This document shows, piece after piece, positions 27,429-41,276 of a stretch of 64,000 nt of DNA. Position numbers and translations under genes: made by a program. Below the pieces are notes generated by a model that was not told the origin of the DNA, searched no databases, and saw nothing but the letters and a program-made list of their open reading frames with translations. Origin of the DNA: Rotaria socialis (lineage: Eukaryota > Rotifera > Eurotatoria > Philodinida > Philodinidae); contig CAJNYU010003357.1 of assembly GCA_905331475.1 (NCBI GenBank), forward strand, positions 124,001-188,000, given 5' to 3'. Numbering within the stretch: the stretch's first letter is position 1; every line of letters begins with the position of its first letter.

Positions 27429-28304
27429 TATTGGTTATAGAATAAAACAGATCTATTTCCTCAAGTTTAGGTTAAATCAAGCAAATAAAATTTATATTTC
27501 AAGGAGTTCTTTTAAAAAAATAAAGCCTTGTAGAAGTCATTAGAAAAGAACAACTTTTTGATTTAATTATCTATTGTTAATACAAATAGTTTCTTACATA
27601 TCTTCTCTTGTATAGGCAATCAGACAGATAGACAACAAGTAAATCTATATACTTAGTGAATTAGTCGTTTTTTGAGGCATACAGTTAAATGTATATGTAT
27701 ACAATGGACACTTGCGTGCTCATTACCCGAAGGAAAGAGAAAGTAAATGACTATCGATAGGCGGTACATCCCTATTGAGCGAATGTCTTGTATATGTAAT
27801 TGCGTCTTCGCTTTTTACTATTTATTTAGTTCACAAACATAGAAAGATTGCCGACTTCAAGTTCAATAATCGCATGCACTCAAGCATCATATCTTATTCT
27901 CGTTTTAGCATAATACAAGTGAGTGAACTAGTTTGATAACAGAAAGAAGAAAAAGAAAAAGAAGGGAATTCAAGCCTTCAGGTGACAAGATTTCTTTTTT
28001 TTGTTCAACAGAAAAAACCTACGATACAATAAACTAGATAATTGGTATCGACACGAACGTACATACATACATTTATATTTATATATATATATATATACAT
28101 ATACAGACACGTAACCAGAGAAAAAGAAATCATTCAATATTTCTAAGAATAAAAATCAATGTCATCAAACAACGATTGTCGTCATTTGGAACTTGTTCAA
28201 CTATACTAATAGAATGTTAAGTGTTATATCACGGTATCAATACATGCACATATACATACATATCGAAATATATAATCACATTTCAACAATTTTATAAATG
28301 TAAT
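25929..28304. other. Non-coding interval between MyoD-family gene and protocadherin
   Basis: About 2.4 kb. The first 150 bp should be 3' UTR. The open frame at 27030-27236 shows no family signal. Simple repeats: an AT/GT run at 27376-27428 and an AT run at about 28080-28096, 200 bp before the protocadherin start. Confidence 0.55.
27376..27428. repeat. Compound (AT)n(GT)n microsatellite
   Basis: About 16 AT units followed directly by about 10 GT units, in the non-coding interval upstream of the protocadherin gene. Confidence 0.9.
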
Positions 28305-31300
28305 ATGTTGCGATTAAGCTATGTCTTGATTCTTTTGTTTATGGTTACATTAACAAGACCTGATGATGAAATTTCATCTATAACAACAAATTTATCTGAA
28401 CGGAATCGTACGTATATGTATGTATTTAAATTAATTTGAAATTTTCTTTATCATATTAATTTTAATTCTTTTAAGGTTATTCGTTTCAGAAGATGCTCCT
28501 ATTGGTCATACACAAGTCATTGATACATTTGATTCATTATTTTGTTCAAAATATTCAATAAAATCAAATATTTATCATCGTCATGATATACCCTTTGAAA
28601 TTTTATTATCAACAAATGAAAGTTGTACATTAAATTTACATGTTATACGTTTACTCGATCGTGAACAAACACCTATGTATACAATACGACGACAATTAAT
28701 AGATGAAAATGATTCAGAAGATAACGAGATAATAACTATTCAATTATCTGTTGTTATTCTTGATGTTAATGATCATGTACCACAATTTGAAAGTGAACAT
28801 TTTCATTTTGTTGTACCCGAAAATGTTGAGCCAGGCTCATTGGTGGGTCGCGTACAAGCTCATGATCCAGATATATTTCTTAATGGAAAAATTTCTTACA
28901 CTTTGTTTGGTCATGATCTTATTCAGTCAGGTAATCGTACTATGTTTAAAATTGACAAAGACACAGGAGAATTATTCTTATTGGATTATTCACTTGATTA
29001 TGAAACAAAAAAAGACTATACACTTATGGTTGAAGCTAAAGATCAGGGTGACGTTGAAACTACTCTATGGCCATCGGTACCATCATATGCAGATATAATT
29101 ATAACTGTTGAAGACGTTAATGATCAAAAACCACAGATTATTTTTACAATGCCAAACGAAGATAAACAAGATGACAGTGTCCAATTTATGAATATATCAA
29201 GTCTATTCTTACATCAAGGTTAGTACAATAGAATACGCAAAGAATGTAAATTTCATCAAATTCTTTTCGATCTTAATGATTGATAAACAATACGAATACG
29301 TTACAATGGTAATTTCAATGGAAACTATATATATATATTTTCTTCTAATCACGATGTAAAAAATTCATAAAATATCTTCCATTGTTTAGTTTGAGATAAT
29401 AAAAAGTATCTTGATTTTGTCAAAATGTAACAAGCATAGTAATCATAAGGACGCTAAATTATGTAGAAATTAAGTGGCTAGCAGCTTTTCAATGATCTTC
29501 TGTAACAGGAAATAGAGATATTTAAAAAAGCTGAAGCAAAAGATGAAATATACGTTTAAAAAATGAATCAGAAATTACAGTAATCACTGTGAAAGTAATA
29601 TTTAAATGATTATATTGCGCTGAACAATTCTAAATGTTTTTATTCAAGTCAAAAGAAAAACACTAACTAACAAAAGATAAACATGTCTAGACCAGCTTAT
29701 TTTTTTTTTTATAATTATTATGATAAAAACGTTTCTATGAATCTGAGGATGCGTACTAATTTTGAAAATACATTGTTTTGCTTTACATTCGTTTTAGAAC
29801 AAAGTCGTCTATTCAATTCATTGCTTTCTAACATCAATCTTGTTGAAAACGATGCTCAATTGATTCATTTAATTAAAGAAGAGCCTTTGGCAACCGATGC
29901 ACTACTTGGTTTACTTCATTTACGTGATAATGATCAAACAGCAAATGGTATTTTATCGCTTGATTTACGAACATATATTCGATGTTCACCAGAAGGTGTT
30001 CAGACAGGTAAGAAAAAGAAAACAAGAAAAAGAAAATAATTTTAAAAATAAACAACGCTCTTTTTCTATCAAAGATAATTTAACACTATGTCGAACAACA
30101 GATTTTTTCCGGTTATCTGTATTTCGACCGAATGTTTACGGTATATTTGCTGCTAGCACACTTGATCGTGATGCATATGAGAATTATATATTACATTTAA
30201 TAGCCAACGACAATGGCGAACAGCCAATGCGAATTGAAAAAAAACGTCTATCATCACGTCATAGTTCATCGTTAAATATCGAAGATTTCCTTAAACGTCG
30301 TATCGATTTAAACGCTCATACAATTCAACCATCGTTTACATCCCTCCAATCGGAATTATTTATTTTCTTGACACTTCTTGATATTAATGACAATCATCCA
30401 ACATTTGATCAAACTTATTTTCTTTTAAAAATTGATGAAAATCGACCGAAAAACACAATACTTACTCGTTTACATGCATACGATATTGATAAAGGTAAAA
30501 ATGGAACTGTGCGTTATGAGCTTGTTGTTAAAGAACGTCAAGAATTTTCAATTGATGCACGTTCGGGAATATTACGTACGCAACGTATGCTAGATCGTGA
30601 ACAATGCGAATTTTATCGTATTGGTATACGTGCATATGATCTTGGATATCCAAATAGAAAATTTTCGTCGATGGTCATTGTTGATCTACAAATAAATAAT
30701 CTTAATGATCATGTGCCATATTTTCTACATGATCTTTATCATTTTGATACTCAAGAAAATTCACCGATCGGAACTGTTGTTGGAAGATTAACAATTGGTG
30801 ATAGAGATGAACAAGAACCAGTTGAAAAATTTATTAATTTATCAACACTTGAAGATATTGATATTGAATTATATAATGCGAATTTATCGAATAAAGCGTC
30901 AAGGTAAAAGAAAAACGATAAATAGGCAGTGCATAAGAAAAACCCTTTTTTTATAAACTCTTCTGGTAGAATTTTGATATCAAATCGAAAAAATGATCTA
31001 AAATCTGTGTTTTTTTTTGTAGAGCTCTTAAAACACTTGTTTCATCTCAGGAAGTCATATAATACAAGAGTTAGTTATGGAATAATTGATAATATTGTTG
31101 ATCTACAGAAGAAAAAAATACTGAAAGATCTCAAACAATTTTGTAGAGGATATATTCAAATTAGAATATGTTACATATATACTTGTAATTTTGAATCTCT
31201 TCAAAAGTTAATCAAAGATCAAGTTTCTCTACTTCAAAATTTCTTCAGACTTATCGAAGAACTACGTCAACATTCAGAACTTAATAGGTTCTCTTTTTTT

Positions 31301-34300
31301 TAAATTAAACTTTGTTACTACCTGTGTAAAAAAATATCGAAAAAAATCAGCTTTAGAGAGATCAAAATCGATTCTTGAAATCAAGTTTTTTACATGGGTA
31401 GTAAATAAATAAATTCTATTATAATTAATTCAGGGGTTATTTTTCGGAGATATTGAATTATTTAATAGCTCTTATTTCATCAAAAACGATGAAAAAGTAC
31501 TCTTGAAAATCAAGATAATAATCACTGGCACAGAATGTATTAGATTCGAATAATTTAGACAGCCAAGTGTGCTACACTTTAAATAAAATAACTTGACAAT
31601 TTCATGCAATTCAAATATACTTGATTTAACATCAATTTTTACGAAGTGAAATGAAGTACTCTAGAATTTATGGAATTCAGAATCCATTTTTAATATCAAA
31701 AAAATTGTATTTAAGTTGTTTTACATTCATTTAATCGGTTTATAAAGGTCACGGAAGAAATCGATCATATGATATCCCCCTTTGATAATTGTCGAAAGGA
31801 ACAGCAAAAAATTTATTTCGATATATTTTGCTTTCCTACACGTCTATATTCTTATCTTATTATTATTTGAATGAAAATTTAAATCGAATCTTTTGTTTCT
31901 AATTTTAGTTCAATAAATTATATTTCGGTTGACTTTTTATTTGTTGATTCGTATCGAAATGAGTCTTTATCAAATTTGTTTTCCGTTGATTCTCAAGGTT
32001 TTATACGTACACTAATTGTACTTGATCGTGAATTACAGGCAAATTATACCTTATCCATGTTAATGTATGATCCAATATTAAAATCTTATTCGATTCCAGC
32101 ATATATTATTATTCAAGTTCTTGACGATAACGATAATTTACCATATGAACCATTTTTATCAAATCCATTTGATTTATCAATCGAACAAATAAATAATGAA
32201 GAAACAGTTATTTATGAATTTAAACCAATTGATCTTGATGATGGACTCAATGGTATGGTTTCCATTGAATGTCTCAATTGTACATCAAGTTATTTTTTTC
32301 ATGTCACAAAAAATAATTTAACAAACTCATCACTATTAACAACAAAATTCAATTTTACAGTACCCGATGGATCGTATATGCTTGCATTTCTATTACGTGA
32401 TCATGGCTCACCAATAGCACGTGAACGTTTTTATACATTAAAATTTAACTTAACTCATCGTTCAATAGATGAAGAAGAAACTGAAGAAAGTTTTTTTCTT
32501 ACAACTTCTTCAATTCCATTTATGACGAGACAAAAAAATTTCTTTTCGAAAATATTTTTACACAAATTTCAATGGCATTTTCTCATATTATTAATTATAA
32601 GTTGGCTAATACTTGTTGCTACTGCTCTATGGACATGTTACCGATACGATCAAATATCAAAAACACAGCAAAAAGAATATAAAAAGAAACAACAACAATT
32701 TGAAATTCAAGTAAGAAAACATGAAGTTATCAATCCGCCAATAACAGTTTTACCAAAAGCATCATCTATACCAAACAATCCTCAAAAACCACATGACAAA
32801 GAAGCATTAACACATGATGATGATGAAATCGAAGATACAAGTTATGATGCTGATCATATTATAACCGATGCTAATTTTGTTTTAACTTCTGGTTGTGCAA
32901 CAAATGAATCAAATGCTCGATATGTAAGTCCCATTCTTTTTGCCAAATGAATATATAGATTTTTATTAGTCGAGACATCAATCAAGTGTCAAAGAGCGGA
33001 AGTCTAACCAAAAAAAAAGACTGTCGGTTTACTGCCTTGCCATGTCCATTTGAATGGAAAGCAATAAAAAAACGACTGTCTTTCAGCATATATATATATA
33101 TTAGAGAGATATAGATCTATTATTGCATCAGCAAAAAGCAGAACGAAGTATTTTATGAAGGGCAACGATGAAGTCAGTCGAGCTTTAGCAGATCGCATGA
33201 TTAATTGATGGTTTGCTTGATTTGCACGTTAATGTTCTGATGAGGATAATAATGATAGACCAAGCTGATGTTCTCAAAGCGAGAAACTACAGTCTGGTCT
33301 TCGGGTATTTATTTGAGAACAAAAAAAAAGAAGAAGCAGAAAAAAATGGAAGAGAGTAAAAATGAGGGTCGAACAAAAAAGGCGGAAATTCATTGACATC
33401 TTTCCTTTTTTTTTTCTCTTGCTTCTTTTTCTTCTTGGCAAAAAAAAAGATAGTTGATGCTTGTTTGATTGTCTTGTTGAGTGAATAATGGCATTGATAA
33501 TGGCTGTGTTCTCTTTTCCTATGCAACTTTACGCAGATATTATGAAGTATAATTAAATGTTTTATATATAACAAACGGCGAGCTCATATTCTTAGTTATA
33601 ATTATATGAGAAAAATTAAGTGAAGAAAATATAAAGGTAACATTAGAGTGTTAGTTTTTAAACTATAGTATTCAGAACGAAAAGGAAGTAGAAAAGAAAA
33701 ATGAGTAGAGAGCAGAGATTCTTCCTGTCGTATTTGTCTAGATATGAAAACATTTTCTCTTAGTTATTTTTCCTTTTATTTGTTTCAGTTTGGAAACAAC
33801 GTTCATTTCGGTTACTTGCCAACAAATAACAGCCTATCAGCCAACTTAAATTCCATCGCTATTAGAAATCATCATCATCATATACACACAGCACTGCGTT
33901 CGACAAGTTTTTCACGACTACATAACTCTTGTTCTCGTTGTCAATTGTCATCAATGATGAATTCAAGAGAAACAATGTTGACTGATGCTGGTATTTATTT
34001 TCTTATTTTTCTTAGACTTTATTTATTTTTTTCCCGAAAAGAACTTAACTATTCCATCTACAATTTCATTGGTGAAATAAATGGCAGCATATTGGATTCA
34101 TTTTTTATTTTTTTATTTGTTTGACACCATGTGCGTGTTATATTTCTCAGGAGATTTACTAGACAACGGCAAACTAACAGGCGAGAAGGAATCAAGAATC
34201 AGTATTATTCATGAATGAATTGAAAGATGATTTAGCACATTTCCAGCCGCATCGTTCTATTTTCCTTGTGTTGTGTATAAACATACGTTGTCAGATTGAA

Positions 34301-34862
34301 TAGACTCTCTTAAAACAATTTTTTTTCTCTTCTTTCGTTTCTAGCAACAAACACTTCTTATCATGAAGAGAATGATAGTGATGAAATTTGGAAACAAATG
34401 AATAACAATAATCGAATGTTATGCGAAAATGCTAGTACAATTTTACATAATGATTATCAGTTTGAACCAATTGATCATGATTTTCCATCCATTGATATTA
34501 GTACAATGGCATCCTCAGCTATATCAACACCACATCAACCAACTAATGGAAATTCAATAAAACGTCCAGCACCAATCACTAATTATAATTCAAATCCAGC
34601 CATTGCACGTCCAAAAAAATATCAGCAACAACAACAACAACAACATTATGTATTAACAACAAAACGAAATTCTACTATAAATGCATCAGATATTGCTTCA
34701 ACAGCTCGATCTTATACACTACCGAGATCAGTAACAACTGATCAAATTGCAAATAATAACAATTCAACAAATCATAATAATAGACTTTATTATTATCCTA
34801 GTGTACAAGATGTTCTTGATGCATTAAATCGTCGTTCATTTGATAAAGAATCATTTGTTTAA
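28305..34862 (+). CDS. Protocadherin-like cell adhesion receptor
   Basis: Single-pass calcium-dependent adhesion protein at the plasma membrane. Exons 28305-28417, 28476-29218, 29798-30007, 30075-30903, 31909-32923, 33789-33990, 34345-34862 (1209 aa). A signal peptide begins MLRLSYVLILLFMVTL. About six cadherin repeats are marked by linker motifs DVNDHVPQF, DVNDQKPQI, DINDNHPTF, NLNDHVPYF and DDNDNLPYE, with LDRE/LDRD motifs between them. The TM helix FLILLIISWLILVATALWTC lies near residue 860. The tail is Ser/Asn/Gln-rich and unlike known catenin-binding tails, so it is not a classical cadherin. The first splice is ambiguous: GTATGT at 28418 gives MLFVSEDAPIG, while GTACGT at 28408 pairs with a different acceptor. 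Reading through the exon-5 donor would end the protein at 32950. Member of the protocadherin class; subgroup unresolved. Confidence 0.9.
31317..31402. repeat. Imperfect inverted repeat in protocadherin intron 4
   Basis: Arms at 31317-31333 (ACTACCTGTGTAAAAAA) and 31386-31402 (TTTTTTACATGGGTAGT) pair with two mismatches over 17 bp, separated by about 50 bp. It could be a small MITE or simply a stem-loop. No target duplication is obvious. Confidence 0.5.
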
Positions 34863-36113
34863 TTGTATATTTCATAATAATAATAATAATAGATAAATAA
34901 CTTCGTGAAAAAGAAAACAAAAGAAAGTTATTACTGCTCTTTTCTTTGTTAATACATAAAACAAGAAGATCTTATTTTATATTAATTTCAATCAAACTTA
35001 ATTTTTTTCAAAATTTCAAATACAAAAAGAAAATAATATTTGATGCAGATTGTTGATTAACTGAATTCATAATTAAATCATTTAAATATGAATAGAATTG
35101 CTTTACTGTTTCGAATAGATTTTCTTGATTTTTGCATACATCCTCGAATATTCTCCATAGACCTTTTTCATCCCTGAATTTCTACAGCTTCTAAAAATTG
35201 ACGAAAAACAAATTGCAAACTAGAATATATCCTTGGAGAGAAATAGATATAGAATCATCTTTTTCTTCTTTAATCTTTACAATGATCTTATACAGACAGA
35301 ATGAAAATGAGTATGACATCCATCGTTAGTAAAAAAAATAGATATAATATTTTATTTTGTTTTCGTGGAGAACGTTTATATTTGAGATATACGAACCGTT
35401 TTGTACTTTGACCTAACATTTTCCATTGTTGGTCTTACTAATACGAACAACTCTGTCGATTGTTATATAACCAAAGAATTATTTACTTTGATTCGTTTTT
35501 TAATAGTTATTTTTCTTTTCCTTTCGCGGTTCTCGTCGTAATAAAAATCGGTAGAATAACACATTTTCTCGAAAACATCTTGACTTATTGAAGAAAAGTA
35601 CACTTTATCGCACCATACGTTGTCTCATTCGGTGAATGTATGGTGCACCTTTGATTTCTATTTAAATATTATCTATTTGTTAGGTTAGCTGATCTTGTGT
35701 GTTTGTAAATAAAACAAAATTAAAAAGATCGGATATAGACCTATACTATTGCATTGACATATGACTCGGCATTTTTTTAGTACTATCTTTGTTTTCAATG
35801 ATAAAATAATGCATTCAATGATTAAGAGTGCATCATTCAATTTTTTCGTTTGTCGACTGGCGAATGAAAAAGAAAAAGGCAAGTGCAAGTCTTTCCATCA
35901 TATGCATTTATATACAAATAAAATGCATTGAAAGTATCATCACTAGCATTATTATTCTGCTTCTGTTGCATCGAGTTACTTGTGTAGGTTCTACCGAACG
36001 TCAAAGTATTAGTTTTACTTTTCTATTTGTCTATCCTACAATCAAATATATTATACAGTGAACTAAAAAATTATTTATTCCTATTACAGATAAATTTTTT
36101 GCTGAGGAAAAAA
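34863..36113. other. Non-coding interval before LRRC58
   Basis: 1.25 kb with no supported gene. It contains a perfect 9-bp stem (GCACCATAC at 35610-35618, GTATGGTGC at 35638-35646, 19-nt loop). An acceptor-like CTATTACAG ends at 36089, 24 nt before the LRRC58 start codon. Confidence 0.55.
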
Positions 36114-37527
36114 ATGGCATCAGCAACATTGTCGACTAGTGATGATTATGACGGCGATTATGACTTCGATGATGATTTCGATGCAGATGAAGAAAATTTG
36201 AATGATAGGTATTAATCGTTAAAATGAGGATTAATAAGACAAATAAAATATAACTTAATTGAATAAAATTTTATGATTATTTTGAATTTTAGTTCACAAA
36301 CAACTTTTAATGATACAGTGGATTATTCTCATCGAAATATTTCAACACTTGATATAAATGATTTATTTAATTCTGTTAGAAAGCCAAATCGTATAACAAA
36401 TTTACAATTAAATTCCAATATGCTACTGACTGTTCCATCACAGATAGAACATTTTCGGTCAATAATAACACTAGAATTATCGAATAATCAATTGATTCAA
36501 TTACCATTTGAAATATCTTTATTGAAAAATTTAAAAAATTTATATTTAAAGAATAATGCACTCGACGATTTTTCGTTACCAAAAGAACTTGAACAATTAA
36601 AACAATTAGAAGTTATTAATCTAGGTGGAAACCGTCTAAAGCAATTTCCTTATCAATTATTTCAAATATCAAGTTTAAAAGAAATCTATTTGGGCTCAAA
36701 TCAAATTACATTTTTACCTGATTTATTCCAAACGTTAAACAAGTTAGAAAATCAATAAAAAAATCAATGAAAATTTTTCTTTCAAAATTTTTGTAGAGTT
36801 GAAATTCTTTATTTGGGTGGCAATCAAATTGGTAATGTTCCAGATTCAATCGGTTTTATGCGTTCATTAGTTGTGTTGAATTTAAGTGGAAATCGTTTAC
36901 GAACATTACCACGTTCAATTTCTTGTAAGAGAAAAACTTCATCGATCATTTCCTGGCTAACTTTTGCCTGAATATCATTTTTAGATTTAAATCGTTTAAA
37001 ATCACTTTCATTGCATAACAATCAGTTTAGTGCTCTACCGCCAGATATAATACGTCTCGATTTACAAGAATTAAGTCTTCGAAATAATCCACTAGTTGTG
37101 CGTTTCGTTCGAGATTTAACATATGATGTACCTACATTAAAAGAATTAGCTGCTAGAACAATTAAACTTCATCGAGTACCCTATCATGATGGAACACTAC
37201 CCAGAAGTCTTGTTGGATATTTAAACGCAGCTAAATCGTGTCTAAATCCCAAATGCAAAGGTTAGATAAGAAACAATTAAATTTGGTTTTCTGTTTAAGT
37301 ATCTTTTTTCTTTTGATTGCTTAGGTGTTTACTTCGAAAGTTATCATAAAAATATCAAATTTGTAGATTTTTGCGGTAAATTTTATTTACCATTACTTCA
37401 ATTTTTATGCTCGCCGGCATGTACATCAACGCCAACATTTGAAATGACATCATCTGATTCTGATGATACAGAAGATATACCAACCAAAGACATGACTAAT
37501 AAATTTAAAAAAGTTCTACTCGGCTAA
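36114..37527 (+). CDS. LRRC58: Leucine-rich repeat protein, LRRC58-like
   Basis: Intracellular LRR protein; molecular role poorly defined in the family. Exons 36114-36208, 36293-36742, 36797-36924, 36985-37260, 37325-37527 (383 aa; human LRRC58 is about 371). An acidic N-terminus (DDYDGDYDFDDDFDADEEN) is followed by about eight LRRs of the LxxLxLxxNxL type, such as LKEIYLGSNQITFLP and LVVLNLSGNRLRTLP. The diagnostic LRRC58 C-terminus follows: NPLVVRFVRDLTYDVPTLKE, LAARTIKLHR, CLNPKCKGVYFES, KFVDFCGKFYLPLLQFLCS, and a terminal KVLLG. The start chosen is the ATG at 36114 behind an acceptor-like site, although an in-frame ATG exists at 36027. The gene ends 107 bp from the convergent URM1 stop; AATAAA at 37621-37626 lies between them. 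Confidence 0.94.
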
Positions 37528-37634
37528 AATGTTTGTTTTGCTGCCTTCTTTTCTATCTTTCTGTTGGCAACACCTTTTTTTGCAATGAAAGCTCATTATA
37601 TTTATATATTTATGTATTGGAATAAAAACAAATT

Positions 37635-37928
37635 TTATCCACCATGTAATGTAGAAACAAACAAAATATTATCGTTTGCTTTCAATTGATAATTAAGACC
37701 ATCGAACAATTCCCAGTCAGTATCGTTTATGAGAACTAAAATGCCAGGCCGTACAGAATCACCTTGAATGAATAATTCTGGCCGTTCACGAAGAAGATTT
37801 TCACGTATCCATACAAGTAATGTTCGAATAGTCCATGGTGAGTTATTATCTGGTAAATCGATTGAATGATTTTTTTGTTTTCCAAATAATAATTCAGCAC
37901 CACCAGCGAATTCAAGAGTCAAATGCAT
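37635..37928 (-). CDS. URM1: URM1 ubiquitin-like sulfur carrier
   Basis: Sulfur carrier for 2-thiolation of wobble uridine in tRNA (with MOCS3/Uba4 and CTU1/2), also able to modify proteins. Single exon, 97 aa, close to the usual 100. The beta-grasp core shows [30 protein letters not shown] and [20 protein letters not shown]. The protein ends STLHGG, whose terminal Gly-Gly is the thiocarboxylation site. The start follows an acceptor-like TTTTTTCAG by 8 nt, so the mRNA leader is probably spliced on. Very strongly conserved; no ambiguity of family. Confidence 0.96.
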   Translation of the reverse strand: MHLTLEFAGGAELLFGKQKNHSIDLPDNNSPWTIRTLLVWIRENLLRERPELFIQGDSVRPGILVLINDTDWELFDGLNYQLKANDNILFVSTLHGG

Positions 37929-38503
37929 AGTAAATCCTGAAAAAATCGAACTTGTTTTTTTTCGGTTTTTCTTTCATCATGTACTTCGATTTTTCTTAAA
38001 TTTATATAATAGAACTCTCTTGCAAAAAGAAAACAAGCCAACAACAAAGCATGACGACACGCATACAAGAGTAGAAAAAAGAACTATGTGCGCAACCGAA
38101 TGACGACGTTGAATAAAAAAAACGAAAAAGAAAACAAAGATAATCATCATGCACGCGGATAAAGGATATATAAGTGAAATGTTATAGGGACAACAGCGGA
38201 AAAAAACAAGAAAACAAGAAACTGTTAAGCAAGATGAATTATAATGTGAAATAGCTTAGACAATAACAATCAGGAAAATGAAAACATATAAATGAGAATG
38301 AATAAGCTTGTTTCGGCATTGAGAAAAACAAACAACAACAAAAACAAAAGAATATCATGAAACAAGAACAACAACAATAGATTGTTGTTGCAGTGTGGTG
38401 TTAGCACAATGTGTTAGAATGAAACAAAACAAAAAACAAATAACCTCGTACCCAAATATACACACGCAGAAACAGAGAGTGATGAATGATGCCTACTAAA
38501 AAC

Positions 38504-38541
<38 letters not shown>

Positions 38542-38637
38542 GAAAAAGAAGAGTTTCCCCGTATAGAAAGCGAGAGAATATAAATTAGTAGTCTAAAAAA
38601 AAAGAACAAGAAAATCGCGTGCATATTGATATTTGTT
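37929..38637. other. Non-coding interval between URM1 and YTHDF
   Basis: About 700 bp, A-rich, containing a CA microsatellite at 38505-38539. By position it is 5' of URM1 and 3' of YTHDF (both minus strand). No gene seen. Confidence 0.6.
38505..38539. repeat. (CA)n microsatellite
   Basis: About 17 uninterrupted CA units in the interval between URM1 and YTHDF. Confidence 0.92.
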
Positions 38638-41276
38638 TTATTGTATGTCTTCATCATTTATATTTTCAGTTTGATGCTGTTGCTGCTGATCGGCTGGTGT
38701 TTTATTGGCTGAATATTGTCGCTTATTGTTATTATTTCCTCGTGGGTTCGTATTAATAAAGTCATTAGTTGTAGGTTTTTTAACTACCTCTTCTGCTTGT
38801 TTTGATTCATAATATTGAAAATCATCAAATATTGACGTTTTATCACGATACAGATGCATAGTTTTTAACATTAATTTTCCTTTTTCATATGGGATTTCTT
38901 GTGTATCACGTGAATTTGTTACTGGTTTATTGTCATTATTTTCCAAACGTATATTACGAAATTGTTGGTTTGGTACATCTTTAACGTAAATCCATTTAAC
39001 TTCAAATTTACCTTGCCATTTATTTGACATTTGCCAAACATCGGTTTGATGTTCATAATCAAGAGGAGACATCATTTCAGCCATGCCACAAAAATGTCCC
39101 GACGCATTAACAGAATAAAATAAATATATTGGTCCTTTTCCTTCACGTTCACGAAAGGCAGCGTCTAAACGTTTATTTCCATGTTCAGTTGAACACCAAA
39201 TATTATATTTTATTGATCGATGTACATCATCTTCGGAATACTAAACATAAATATTAATTTTGTTGATTTATTCTATTGAGCAAAATAAAAGTTTTCTAAA
39301 TTCATCTTAGGATAATATACTTTAGAAAATAGAAATATATCATGTAGATGGAATCTTCAGAGAATTTGTTTTATTTTAGAGATTTTCGCAAGTTTTGAAA
39401 CGAACTCAGAAGCGTTATCGTTGAATTTTTCATCAAACGAAAAAGATTTTAGAGCGCATAGAATACTGATTCAATGTTTAGTCGTATACACTGGTTGATT
39501 AGTATAGTACTACATGTAGATAAATACTAGTGAAATATTTATAATGCAATACAAATATCAAGTTCAAAGTCGGTTTTCCCTTCATTATATTCAACTCATT
39601 GAATAAACTATAGATCTAAACATGATATTTATCTATGTCGATTTTGGAAACACTCTTTCATATGACACACACCTGGTGGCATATTTTAATTGCATTTTAA
39701 TATTTAAATATATATTTACTAATTAATTATGTATTAGTGTTATAACGCACTTTTTCCGATCAACTCTATTATTGATGTTTACTTACTGATTTAATAACGA
39801 AAAATCTTGCTCCTTTAGGATTTAAATTAAAATCTTTTGGATTGTATTGATGATTTCGTTTAAGATTGTCAAGAAACTCTTGATTAGCAGCAGACAATGG
39901 TTGTTGTTGCCCAACAGCTGATGATGGACCACTACCATTACTCATATTACTTGCTGTTCGAGATGATGAATAATTTTGTTGATAATTAAAATTTGATCGT
40001 TTATTAGTATTATTATTTGATGATGTTGCTGTTTGTTGTTGCTGCGAATACGATGAACGTTCATAATAATTCGGCGAACCACTATTATAATAGTTTGATG
40101 GGGTATTACTATTATTATTATTATTATTACCACGAGAATTCGATGATGAACTACTATTCGCCCAATTTAGAAAGCCTCCACTACCGGATGATTGTTGCTG
40201 CTGTTGTTGTTGTTGATTACGAGAATTATATCCACCTGAGCCGTTACGTGTTTGTTGGGAATAATTATTCATATTATTATTATTATTATTATTATTATTT
40301 CCTCGCATATTCGTATTCGAACGTGAATTATTAGAGTCATTAGAAAAATTTGACGTCGTATTATTAAGTTCGTTTGTCGACGATTGTACTGTTGAACGAA
40401 CAGGTATATTATGAATAGGTTGAGTCAATTTATTGTTATTTATGTTTATAGTGTCGGATGAAACAACGGATGCATATGATTTTGGACCGCTTGATGCAGA
40501 AGATGAGGGTACTTGAGACGGACGTGATGATAATGAAAGATTGCTACTATTCGATTGATAATGTTGTTGCTGTTCTTTAGATGATAGTGTATTCACATGT
40601 AGGGTATTATCATTTGCTCCATTGTCATAATTATGTGTGTCATCGTTATTTGCACTATTTCCTAAATCAACTGCATTCATATGTTGAGCGAGCATATCAC
40701 CAACACCACCAGCTGGATATTCGTCATAAACTGATATTTTCTTATTTGACGCTGGTCCAGCACCAATTGGTGTCATTTGTTGCTGAGCTGCAACTTGCAT
40801 TTGTTGCATTGACAGACTATGTGGATTCCATGACATATCAAAGGTTGATGTACCTGTGGAAGGTGGTCCAGGAAATGTTGAAGGTGTAAAACCTGGATGA
40901 TAATGGGGATAGGCATGATGTGGTGCAGGATATTCAAATGGACTTCTAGACATATCAATAGGTGACGGTGTATACATTTGAGGATGAAATTGCATCGGCC
41001 CAGGTGGATGCTGCGGAACATTTCCTGATGTATCAGCGGTTCCCCATTGACTATGATCATCAAATCCACCAAATGGTTGATAAAGACTTGGGGGATAATA
41101 AGAATACAGATCAGTTGGATTTTGCATTGGTGCCATACTCATCATATCATAATGATCTTAAATACATATGTTATGAATCGTTAATATTCAATTATGTTCT
41201 TACTAGTTGGATAACCGTACTGCATATTAGCAGATGTTGGTGTGTTGGCTTGTGCAGAACTACGTTCGTTGATCAT
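38638..41276 (-). CDS. YTHDF: YTHDF-type m6A mRNA reader
   Basis: Cytoplasmic protein that binds N6-methyladenosine in mRNA and promotes decay or changes translation. Exons 41276-41204, 41156-39787, 39240-38638 (681 aa). The first 450 residues are disordered and rich in Asn, Gln, Ser, Tyr and Gly with several Asn runs, as in phase-separating YTHDF proteins. The YTH domain starts near residue 466 with [20 protein letters not shown]. It contains the aromatic-cage tryptophans ([15 protein letters not shown]), [20 protein letters not shown] and [20 protein letters not shown]. The domain context matches YTHDF, not YTHDC. A Gln/Asn-rich tail ends the protein. An acceptor-like AACTAG lies 3 nt before the ATG. 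Antisense open frames over the exon-2 repeats are shadows. Confidence 0.95.

Noticed and set aside
28221-28304. Upstream in-frame ATG of the protocadherin
   Set aside because: It would bury the signal peptide 28 residues inside; the ATG at 28305 gives a normal signal sequence.
35610-35646. 9-bp stem with 19-nt loop
   Set aside because: Could be a chance palindrome; no conserved RNA family recognised.
40017-40334. Plus-strand Tyr-rich frame over YTHDF
   Set aside because: Antisense translation of Asn/Ser codon runs in YTHDF exon 2.
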